64,000 bases of DNA from Wyeomyia smithii (lineage: Eukaryota; Arthropoda; Insecta; Diptera; Culicidae). The stretch lies in assembly GCF_029784165.1 (NCBI RefSeq), contig NC_073696.1, forward strand, positions 187,104,498 through 187,168,497, written 5' to 3'. How positions within the stretch are numbered: the first letter of the stretch is position 1; each line of letters opens with the position of its first letter. The position numbers and the translations under genes are program-made. Below the pieces are notes generated by a model that was not told the DNA's origin, did no database searches, and saw nothing but the letters and a program-made list of their open reading frames with translations. Below are positions 21,490 to 32,006 of this stretch, piece after piece.

Positions 21490-22334
21490 TGTTAGTATTT
21501 TGCTTGGTGATCGATGTAAGCTTATGTATGCGAATGACCTAAAACTTTATTTCGCCGTGAAGTGCATAGAAGATTGTCACCGTTTGCAGCAGTTACTGGA
21601 TATGTAATAAGCTGATTGTCAGCTAAAATGCTAAATGCTCTGTAATGACATTTCATTGGAACTCACAGCCTATAATGTTCAACTACCACATCGATGAAGT
21701 CGTGCTCAACAGGGTTGAAGAGATGAATGACTTGGGTGTGACAATGGATAAGAAACTCTCCTTTGCTAGTCATCGATCGGCCGTCATTGCTAAGGCTAAT
21801 CGTCAGCTGGGGTTTATGACCAAAATAACCAAAGATTTTAATTATCCGTATTGCTTGAAAGCTTTGTATTGCTCTTTAGTGCGACCCATCATAGAGAATG
21901 CTTCACTAGTTTGGCTTCCAAATCAACTGACCTGGAGTTTACGAATTGAAAGAGTTCAAAAGAGATTTTTCCGAATTGCTTTAAGAAATCTGCCATGGCG
22001 TGACCCACAGAATACGGTGATCAATTCAATTGCTTATCAATCTTGACACCCTAGCTCGACGACGGAAGATTCAGCAGGCAACATTTGTCGCTAAGCTCTT
22101 GAACAACGAAGTAGACTGTCCCAGACTACTATCTTTACTTGATCTTCGTGTTCCATCGCGTGCTTTGAGGACTTCTACTTTTCTCCAAACATGGTTTCAT
22201 CGCACAGCGTTTGGATTTAATGCTCCCTTGCCTTCGATGATACGTGCATTTACTTCTGCTGAAGATTTATTCAAATTTGGTGAGCGTTCCAGGTGTTTCT
22301 CCAGTCGAGTAGCAAGATCTGCTTGTTTTACATA
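21490..22334 (+). pseudogene. Jockey-like LINE, reverse transcriptase C-terminal end
   Basis: A 5'-truncated LINE copy. About 21520-21600 keeps YANDLKLYF in place of YADD and what follows in the RT palm. The frame 21645-22046 reads the thumb region (NDLGVTMDKKLSF, then ALYCSLVRPIIENASLVW, then RIALRNLPWRDP), and after a frameshift 22030-22335 gives DTLARRRKIQQATFVAKLLN to the natural end. A tail of AATAAACT-type repeats follows (22335-22400). The same family occurs at 30281-31992 (minus) and 44560-45740 (plus). Confidence 0.8.
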
Positions 22335-22400
22335 AACATAAACTAATAAATAAACTAATAAATAAACTAATAAATAAATAATAATTAAATAATAAATAAA
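22335..22400 (+). repeat. Simple-repeat 3' tail of the LINE
   Basis: Tandem TAAATAAACTAA units grading into TAAATAAT. Short tandem tails of this kind are commonly found at LINE 3' ends and are made during target-primed reverse transcription. Confidence 0.75.
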
Positions 22401-22419
22401 GGATGAATTAATAAATATA

Positions 22420-22991
22420 CACGCAAAAGTTGAAGTCTTGTACAATCATTGTGTCTTCCCGATTCGCACAAATGTTGCACATAAATCGCACAATAAATGT
22501 GTGAAACGCATAACGCAACAGTTGTACTGCGAATACATTGACATAGAATGGAATCAGAATATATATCATATACCGACACTTTATTTCTCACGTCGAGTGT
22601 ATTAGTGACTGCTACTCATGGAACAGTGCAAGCAGCAAGTGCAGTGCAAGCGACGAGAAAAATTTCTCTCTCGCTCGTAGAATTTCGTCACATACAATTT
22701 GCAGGTTGCTCTCTCGCTTCTCTTTCGGTTCGAATTGCGACGCGCAGGGTGATACCTCTTTGTTTTACGAAATGAGCGAGACAGAATGGTTTTGATTCTC
22801 GCTCGCTTTGCAATGCTGCTTGAACTGTTTAGGTGTAGTAGTTTGGAGCTGCCGAATACATTGGAGAAACGCTAGAGCGTTAATTGCGTTATGCCCAACA
22901 CGCAATCATTGTACTGGTTCCGAATTACATCAACATTTGCTCTAAAAACGCACAATTTTGTACTGGTTTCGCACCATCCAACTTTTGCGTG
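22420..22991. mobile_element. MITE with CACGCAAAAGTTG termini and TA duplication
   Basis: The 572-bp element begins CACGCAAAAGTTG at 22420 and ends CAACTTTTGCGTG at 22991, flanked by TA on both sides. Subterminal blocks (CATTGTG... and GTACTGG..., GCGCAC...) are also partly inverted. It has no transposase frame. TA duplication points to a Tc1/mariner-type source. It sits right after the LINE tail. Confidence 0.75.
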
Positions 22992-23022
22992 TACAGCTAA
23001 CGCCATTCCGGGAGAAAAATAA

Positions 23023-23660
23023 CACAGTGCAACAAAAATTATCTTTTTTTCTGCCTTGGCTTCTTTTTATAATTTTTTTGTGTATTTTTATGCAAAACTA
23101 AATTTCCCCGAGTTTGAGCATATTTTAACTTAAGGAGCAGATAAACCTATTCTTGTATTGTGGGGGAATTGGGGCAAAATCGTCATTTTGCTGACATTTT
23201 TCGTGGATCAGACACCTGCCATTCGATTTCTGAGACTTTTTTACTCAAAATAAAATATTATTTGACTACCACTTTAAAATATTAGCGAATTACCATTAAT
23301 GCTCAGAAATAATCGATATTATTTTGCTTTGTGAAATATATTAAAACTATGCCAAAACCGGTTTCGAAGAATCACCGTTTTGAGCTCAGTTTTCGTCCGA
23401 TTTAATTTCCGTTTTTTTTTTTCAAAAGATGGGTAAAAAGATGCTGATATGTGGACAAACTCTTAGAATTTTGATATTTGGTCTTTAAACAAAATGGCGT
23501 CGAAAAAACATCTAAAATTTCCAGTTTCTCAAAAATTTAAAATGGCGCCATTGTTGCCCCTTAGGTTGAAATATGTTCAAACTCCGGGAAATTTATTTTC
23601 GCATCAAATTCATCAAAAAATCATACATAGAAGCCAAGGCAAAAAAATTGTCGCACTGTG
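23023..23660. mobile_element. Second CACAGTG-ended inverted-repeat element
   Basis: The 638-bp element begins CACAGTGC at 23023 and ends GCACTGTG at 23660, with TAA on both sides. Arms of about 115 bp match in inverted orientation (shared CTTGGCTTCT, AAATTTCCC.GAGTTTGA and CATATTT.AAC blocks). No protein is encoded. The duplication looks like 3 bp (TAA), so it need not belong to the same superfamily as the element at 20405. Confidence 0.65.
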
Positions 23661-24936
23661 TAATAATAAAATAATTGATGTAACTTACCGAGGAACGAAG
23701 AAAAAATAATCAAATAATCAGACCACGAAGTGTATAATGAAGTGAATGTTTCAATTACCTCGTGGAAAAGATAAAAGGCGAAAACTTCGACGGCGCGCTA
23801 GTGTAGGGTTACACCAACAATGTCTCTAATTGAATGATCTAAATAACATGCTTGTATTTAATAACGAATGACCTGGTTGTACTGAGATTGAGCCTGCAAC
23901 CTTCCGCTCTGTACCAGTTAGTAGAAAATACACGGCTATTTTATGCTTAGTCGACATTAAATGTCAAATACTCAAAACACCCGTAACGAAGAAATCTCCT
24001 AAAACTAAGGATTTGAAATAAATTACTGTGTAACGTATGTTTTTTGTACGTGGTTGTATCTCGACCATATTTACTTTTTAGAAGTCGCGTGGAACTTTCA
24101 CTTGTAAATTCCTTGTTTTCACAATGGTGAATATATGTATACTATTGTTTTAAGCTTTCACTTTCTTTCTTGGCGTAAACTAATAATGCGATTAATTTTT
24201 TTTCTTCTATTTTAAAATTCTTAAAATTAAAAGAAAACATGTATGACAAATCATCCATACTCATAATTTAAAATCTACTCATTTGAGTTACACTTTTTTC
24301 AAATATTAATTATACTCACTTGACATGTGGAACAGATTAGATGTACAAGTCACCTGTTTTGTCATTAGTAGCGCCAATTGGGTTATCTCCACGATAATAA
24401 GGAAATCCACGAGATAGTTGCGATCAGCTAATTTCAGTTTGTTCACAACTTTTGACAGCTATTGGTATGTTCAGAGGGTCGCTACTTGATAGACCCCGAT
24501 CGGGAAAGCGTGAAAAACAAATATTCGATCGGTTGCTCCAGTATCGCGAGAATAGCCATCCTTAACACAACAAATAGAATTACACTCTTGATTTTTTTGC
24601 CGACATTAAGATTCTGTGTTCGGTTCTGTTTTGGATTTGAGGTTGCAAAAACGATATCAACAAGAAACGTACCAACCGTTAAACGTCATCCATATACTGC
24701 CTCATACATAAGCGAACTTTGTTCTCATTATATAAAATATTCGGTCGAGTCCACTTCACAATAATATGTGCATTTTTTTCAGTGTACCCATTTGGGTAAT
24801 ATTATTGTAAAAAGTTATTCTTTTTCGAATGTCCTGAACAGAATCGGGAGTGGCGCTCCTAGCGGTCGAAAAAGTGACTAGCTCTTCTGTCATTTTCAAT
24901 GTGTATTCAGGATTTCACGTACCTAAGTGAACTATA
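23661..24936. other. No gene seen
   Basis: AT-rich sequence with only short frames. Nothing recognised on either strand. Confidence 0.5.
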
Positions 24937-25227
24937 CTGCCGGTATCCGGATAACTGTCCCATAATGGAAAACAACATGTTGAGAAAACGGCGCTTTAAT
25001 ATTATCCTTGAATTTTCGGATTTCCAGCAATTCATCCAGAACCAATGACCATAACAGTTTCATGGCACCACGAGTTTATCGTTGAAAACAAAAAACCATA
25101 GATGGAATTGGTTTTACGTTATCTAACTTGAAAAAAAAAGACAAAATGGGACAAAATATGCGGGTACATTTCAAAAGTACTCGCATATTTTGTCCCATCA
25201 CATATAAATTCAACCAGCAACCGGCAG
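24937..25227. mobile_element. Small MITE with CTGCCGGT ends
   Basis: The 291-bp element begins CTGCCGGT at 24937 and ends ACCGGCAG at 25227, flanked by TA. Inside, around 25147-25196, GGGACAAAATATGCG and its complement CGCATATTTTGTCCC form a strong hairpin. Fragments of the same vocabulary (GGGACTGTAATGCGGGTAC, TATGGGACA) recur at 25370-25540, perhaps a second diverged copy. Confidence 0.55.
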
Positions 25228-28200
25228 TATCATTGGCAACGTAGATTGTACTACAGAAAAACAACATTAGTCTAGGTAATTAAATGACATGCTTCTATAT
25301 GCCTAAAATAATCCGATATACAGTAATCTGGAGTAAAACTATATGTTTGTAGTTTGTACCACTATGCAGTGGGACTGTAATGCGGGTACTTTCAATATGG
25401 GACAAAAACAACTTGGTATTTTTTCCATGTTTTTCCATACAAAAGTATCAATTTTAATTTTTTCCTAGAAAATATGATAACAATTAAGTCGATTCCCGAT
25501 AATAACTCAAAAGTGACCAAAATCAGTATGGGACAGTTATGCATGAATGCAAACAATAGTTGGCCATGACAAGGCAAGGAAGATTGTTCAAAGAGCCTTT
25601 GTTTAGTGATAATAATGGTTGTAGAGTGTCGCTGAATAATTAAGTTTCTCTAATGTATCTTTTTATTTTTGGTTTTATCAAATTGCGGACTTCGAACTAC
25701 TTTTAGATCTTTCAAAGTCGCTCAATTTTGTAATTAACTGGAATTAATTAGAAGCATAAAAAAACTTGATGCCGCTGAATCGACGTTCTGGATCACTGTG
25801 CACTGATCGACAAAAGCGAAAGATTTCTCCTAGAATTCAAACTGAAAAGAAAACATATTTATAGCTTTTCAACCGATTTTGTCAATTTTGGTGACACTAG
25901 TCGCCTTAGAAGTGTATCAGAGTCTCCAGATACTCTAGTAAAGTTTCCCCGTAAGCAAACAGAAGAACGACAAACCCGGTGAGTAGTAACTCAGGGACGC
26001 ACTTTCGAAGTGGCACGAAAGTTCACAGGAACTGTTTGCAATGCAATGGAATGTCATCATCTAGCATTTCGCAATACTAACTGGCTCGCAGTAGATTTCC
26101 TATAAACACTCTTTACTGATGGCACTTTTCTTGTACCTTTTGGATCTTTTAATAACTGCGTAAATTTAAAGATCGATCGGTAGAACTGTTTGCGCCCGGA
26201 TCACGTGTGATTTATTCGGGAAAATCCAACTTTTGAAAAAACTTTTCTCCAGCAACGTCTAGGAAAACACTTATATTAACTGTAAGGCGCTACGATGTCT
26301 GTAGAAAAAGTCTTTTTATCACAAACTAGTTGAATATTTGGCAAACGGCTGAACATTAAGGCGACACGATGCTGAATCCACCAATGACCGATTTCAAGTA
26401 ACCACTTCGAATTTTCAAAGGCACAAGACTCGGTAATAAATTAAAAGTCTACCAATACTGCTGTAGCATGCTACTGTTGCGAACTCACCCACCCACGTGT
26501 TGAGAAACAATCTCACGTGGAGTTAAGCTTGAAAATATTACGATTCCAAGTTTAATTCTTCGCGAAATTGTTTCTTATCACGTAGGTGATTTTCCAACAG
26601 CTGCATTTTCCCGTACAATATAAGCAAATTTCAACTCTGTGGCTATTTTGATCATGCCGTCATGTCACATCATGTGGCAAATAAGCACACATTCATTAAA
26701 CTAACCACAGCTTGAAGCACAGTTTAAAATGACTAAAAAAAATATTAGAATTTAGAGCAAAGTGGTTTGGTATGTTATCCACAATCCATGTTTGTTTTGA
26801 ATGGATATCGTGCAATTTTCAACAAAAAATAGTCATATAACTCATCAGCACAGAAAATGCCGCAGCAGAGAGTTAACGTGAACCAAATCCAATATATCCA
26901 ATACAAAACAATTCATTCATATCCAACCAACGCAACTAGCGGAGTTGTCAGTTCTCCGGAAAATGAAAAAAGCCAAAAAACATCACCAGCAGTAGAATTC
27001 AAAATCAGCTGCCTGATATAAATTGCTTGGGTCGTTTACTGAACAGTACCATAAGAAAAAAAAAGCCGTTGGCGTTGATCTGTTAGCTAACAGATCTTTA
27101 GTCAGCGACCTGTGTTGAAATGTCTCCCCGTGGGTCGTTGATTAACACACTAGTAGCAGAAACAGCAGATCGAATTTTAGGAAAGAAGACATTATTGGAT
27201 ACATGAAAAAGAATATGGAAAAATGCTACCAGAAAACTACTCAATAAAATGTATAAGGTTGCACTGTAGTTTATTTGCCCGCGAAAAAATCTGCGGTTAA
27301 ACCAACTGCCACTGCTGCCACTTAATCATTCACGCAAAAGTTTTGCAACAATCAAATGAACCGACACCGATCTGACCGTTATCAATTTTTAGTTTTGAAA
27401 ACGTTCCATCATCTAGTTATCCTATCTCAGTCTGCCAATTCAGTAGCCATTTTTCAATAGAGCCAGCCTTTACAAACGTGATGCTTCATATATTTCTATA
27501 GCTATCGGACTGATTTGGCTGGGTTGAATTATATGGTAACTGGGCGGAATAGTACGACCACATGGAACATATATAGTTACTCTAGTGATAATCTATCTAT
27601 CCAGTAGCGAGCAACGAATCCCAACATGGGAAAACACCATCAATTTCAATCCAGCAGCTCAACAAAGTTGTTGAAATGAGGCACACATTGCGGGTGACCA
27701 ACGAAAACAACCACCCTTTTTTCCCATATCTTCAGAAAATAAACGCTCAACTGGCCAATCCCCTACTACTGGGATGTTCTAAATATCTATTTTCCTACCG
27801 ATAGCTTAGCGGATTTTGATATTAACAATCGATTTAGTCATGTGCAATTACGCAAGCCACTGTTGAAATTTTATGCAAATTTTAATCAAAGCCAAACATT
27901 TCTATAATTAAGCCACCCAGACACGTACTACTAGTAGCGGAACGGACCTGACCACGTGGCAATATCGTTATTATTCAGTCGTACGCTACTCGGCTCCGCA
28001 ATTCCCGGGCGTTTAGCGATAGCTCGTATGAAAATAGTAGTACATGGATTCCGCTATTGCATTTTATATACTACTTGAATACTATGCATTGACCCGATAG
28101 GGCACTTTTTGAGCGAAACGGCGCAAATTAGCGCATCAGTTTATTCCGTATTATCGTGCAAATATTGAACACGCTTCACCCTTCCAGGCAATATTTGTGC

Positions 28201-28866
28201 GTACACCAAGCGGCTGATGTGAAACGTAATTGGCTATTTATCTTGGTTAATTAGGGCTATGCCAATGAACACCATAAGTTTGTAAAATAATCTGCATTGA
28301 AATATGAGGCCACGATCTGCTATTGTTGATAATTAAAACGAGCAGATTAAGCGCAGGATGCGTACAGGCGATTAAAGTTTCTAAATTATAATTTGAAATA
28401 ATAGCTCACTTTTGCACAAGCGTTTAGCGATATCCTAGAAGTAAGTTTGTTTGTCTGTAGACAAAACTATTTTTTCAATGTTTTGCGATTAGGTACCTCA
28501 GTCATTAAAAACTTCAAGATGCTATGGGTTCTACAGCAACTTCCTTCTCGGATATGGCTCAAACATCAGAGAATTGTTCATATAAAACAATATGCAAAAA
28601 TTTCAACTCTGGATTAGGTTGGACCACCGCTCTCCACGTGGAACCCTTTTCTTTTTCTATGAAAGTGCCATTTTTACGTCAAAAGCTTTTATTTCTTTTT
28701 TAATAGCTACAAACAGGGTAGCCGCTCGTATACTTATCTCAATACTTATATTCAACTCATAACTCTTATTTGTCACATTTACGGTCAAATTTTACCACAT
28801 TTCCTAAGTTTATTCTGATTTCAAATTTGGTGACTTCATCGTGTTTCCAAGAAAATTTTACACGAA
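25228..28866. other. 3.6 kb with no recognised gene
   Basis: No convincing frame or known element was found. A 28-bp imperfect inverted repeat (CACCCACGTGTTGAGAAACA and its near complement) brackets about 26484-26590. The block 27830-28430 is rich in TAATTA-like and ATTTGCAT-like words, which could be host regulatory DNA, but this is only composition. Confidence 0.4.
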
Positions 28867-29848
28867 ATGGAAAAACTCGAGCACAAAATCTTTGAAAAAT
28901 TGAGTCAAGTTTTCGTTTACCCCGTCGCATCGAAAAAAGACATCGTTCGGCAGTTGGTGGACACTGGATACAACCGTTCCGGCATCTACCAGATCTTGGC
29001 ATTATTGGACAACAATCAGAGCATCGAAAGAAAACCCGGTTATGAACGGCCGACAACCCTGAGCGACAAAAAGCTCCAAAGGATGCTAAAAAGGAAGACC
29101 GAAGGAAAGACGGCTACATCGCTACGTGTGCTTGGCCGGGAGGTTTGTACAACTAGCCAAGCAGTGAAAAACTACTTGGCGAACATGCATATGTTAGTCA
29201 GGAAGCAGAAGTCCTGTCCACTCGTCGCAAAGCTGCAGGCAATGACGCAGCAGCAGCGCCTGAATGAGGTGGTCAAGTTGATTTCCCTGGCGAATCACGA
29301 CGTGGCGGTGATGATGAACGACGAGACCCATCTCACCCTGGATGGAAACGACTGGCAGGGCACTTCGTATTTTGCTTTCCCCACGAAGGAAGTGTACACG
29401 AAGGTGAAGTTTATTCTACACACCAAGTTTCCCAAGAAGGTATTGCTGTGGTTGAAAATCAGCGAGAAGTGGATGTCAAAGCTGCTTTTCTTTTGCACCG
29501 TACTGGCCGTGAATGGGGAAATTCATAGTATGAATTACCTGCCGGAAGTTGCATCGTTCATCAAAAAATACAATGAGCCCGTAGACGCGGTGTTTTGACC
29601 TGAACTGGCGTCGGCCCACTACTCGAAGCGATTGTTGAGGGGATGGAGCGGCCGATGTGGTACCCAAGAGCCTGAAGCGTAAGATCTACTTCTACAATTT
29701 TGTTGCGAAAACTGCGAAGGAATTGGTAAATAAAACGAAGAAGGGATCAAAAAACATGCCTACACGCATGTTTTTGTTCACCATGGCGAAAGTTCCGGTT
29801 AACTGCTGGAAGGCCACACGCAAAGGCGTATATTCTTTTTGTGAATAA
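28867..29848 (+). pseudogene. Tc1/mariner-superfamily transposase with catalytic block deleted
   Basis: From the ATG at 28867 a 243-codon frame holds paired helix-turn-helix regions and MMNDETHLTL, carrying the first catalytic Asp. A TGA follows at 29596, where related enzymes have Trp, then PELASAHYSKR, where the usual second Asp is Glu. After a shift, VVPKS is followed at once by LKRKIYFYNFVAKTAKELVN. Family members have about 17 more residues between these pieces, including the third catalytic acid, so that block has been lost by deletion. The end is near 29848. I could not fix terminal repeats. Confidence 0.75.
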
Positions 29849-30280
29849 GCTCACATAATTACCTTTCATTGGGAATTTATCAAACTCAAATATCTGTCTG
29901 AGTTATTTTTTTACCATCAGCCAAAAAAAGTTCTACTGCATACGTTACCCAAGAAACAATTAAATTTATTCTGGTTTTGTTTTTGTTTCTAATTGATTTG
30001 CATTAAAACCTTCGATTGTAAGTTGATTATATTTGATAGTCATAGAATATGTAAGTAGGTTTTCTATGATACAGCTTAGCTTCACAATTTTAGGAACTTT
30101 TATAACAACCAATGAATCCAGAAATACATAACCCGTGGAGTTGTATGATAATCCCTCTTAAAGCTAAGATAAATTTCCAAACTGTAATTTAATTTAAAAC
30201 AGAGCTTGTTATTCTTCATTCTTTATTTGTTAAAAATTCATCTTACAAAAATAGTCTTAATGAATATGGACTAGCCAGTA
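29849..30280. other. No gene seen
   Basis: AT-rich sequence between the decayed transposase and the end of the minus-strand LINE. Nothing recognised. Confidence 0.5.
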
Positions 30281-31992
30281 TCACTCTAATTGCGAATTTA
30301 TATGATAAAGTGTGCCGAAATCATGAAGATCTACTTTGGATAATGATCGGATGCAGCAAGTTAACGGGTCATTGAATACGAAATTAGTTTGGTGAAAGCT
30401 AGGTTGTAACAATCCAGTAAAGCGAAAAAGACGCAGTGAGACCCGGAGTCGATTTCGGAGTTTTTTCTGTAAAATTTGGACCACTGCGACCATTATTTTG
30501 ATCTTTTGTGGTATTTCGGAGTTTAGGACTTTTTCTACGAACACCGCTTGTTCTCCGGGTTCGAATCACCGTAACTTTAATCTTTTCGGGTTTCAATTGA
30601 TTTTTTTCGGTGAGATTTAATCTCACCGAAAAAAATCAATTGAAACCCGAAAAGAACACCGCTTGTTGAACTTCTCTGCATCGTTGCAATGTGGCAATCC
30701 CAAGCAGACGACAACGGTCAGGATATGGAGGCAGGTTAATCGGGTAACGCCACGGAAGATCTCTTAACGCAATCCGGACCAATCGTTTCTGCACTCGCTC
30801 AAGTCGCAAATTCCAGACTAGTTGTTGGGGGGTTCCAAACCAAGCTGGCATTTTCGAGGAGTGGCCGAACGATAGCACAATACAACGCCTTCAAGCAATG
30901 GGGATCCATAAAGAAGCGAGCATTGTTCGATACCAAACCAAGTTGTCTTGTTGCTCTAGCGATTATGTTGGTACGATGTAGATTGAATGTAAGTGTAGTA
31001 TCCAATAAAACTCCGGGTCACTAACGCGGTCAACTCTTGTTAGATTTTGATTATCGATTAGATAGTTGAATACAATTGGATTCATTTTGCAGTGAAAGGT
31101 CATCACTTAACACTTACTAATGCTAATCGTCAACCAGTTTTTGTGACACCAGTGAACAGCTTAAGATCGTCTGCGTATAATAGTTTACAGCCAACATCCG
31201 GCAGTAAAGAAACAACATTGAAGAAGAGCGTAAACAGCAAAAATCCTAAGTTGCTACTTTGGGGAACACCGGAGGTGATTGAAAAGTGAGACGAACGGTA
31301 GGAATTAATGTATACTCGTAGAACTCTATTGCATAAGTATGAGCTAAACCAACCAACAAACCTCTGCGATGCACCAACCCGTAGGATTTTTTTAGTAATA
31401 TTTTATGGTCAATCCGATCAAACGCTGCTTCTAAATCTGTATAGGTTACGTCGATTCGAGTTTTTGTTCGATGTGCGATATACAAGTCGACGTGAAGTCG
31501 AGCAAGTTTGTACGTACTGAGCAAACAGGCATAAAACCGTGTTGGTCACTAAAAACATAACTGTTAGCGCGTAACAGCATAAACGTGCTCACAATTATTT
31601 CTAATAATTTAGAAGCAGCAAAAAGACTAGTGACGCCACGGTAGTTTCTAACGTTTCGGCGATCCCCGTTTTCAAATACCGCGAAAAGCGTGTACACAAC
31701 GACTTATTATAACTGCCGGGATTCCGTCGGGTCCTGCAGAGTACGAGTGTTTTAACTTTTTTGCAGCAGCTTTTATTATGTCAGAAGAGATGTGAAATAA
31801 ATCCAGGTCTACCGAATCGACAGAAACAAACTCAGCAGTAGCCTCAGCATCGCGATCAGATGCGGTATTATCAGCGAACACAGGAGCCAAAAATTGTGCA
31901 AACATTTCACACGTGTCAGAATCGGATTTAGATTCGGAAACATCAAGGCATACGTTTGCGGGGACCGTAGTACATTTTCGTTTATAATTCAC
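30281..31992 (-). pseudogene. Jockey-like LINE reverse transcriptase, with nested insert
   Basis: Read on the minus strand from 31992: a pre-RT segment with SAGPDGIPA (about 31740), NYRGVTSLFAASKLLE and DQHGFMP (about 31550-31640), DLEAAFDRIDH with the motif A Asp (about 31430), an intact YADD (about 31180), the thumb (ALYCAIVRPLLENASLVW, about 30850-30900), ALRDLPWRYP (about 30760), then QQAVF at 30655. The reading resumes after a 101-bp insert at 30544 and continues to ITSQLE-type end at 30281. Several frameshifts are present. It directly abuts the 3' end of the copia element. Confidence 0.8.
30553..30653. mobile_element. Palindromic SINE-like insert with 14-bp target duplication
   Basis: The insert of 101 bp is bounded by GAACACCGCTTGTT at 30539-30552 and 30654-30667. 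It contains a perfect inverted repeat with 34-bp arms (30582-30615 and 30621-30654) and a 5-base centre TTTAA. The left end starts CTCCGGGTTCGAATCACC, which includes a tRNA B-box-like GGTTCGAATC. A related but non-palindromic sequence is at about 40857-40925. A 5'-truncated SINE that was inverted during integration (twin priming) would explain all of this. Confidence 0.7.
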
Positions 31993-32006
31993 GAAATTCC
32001 AAAAAT

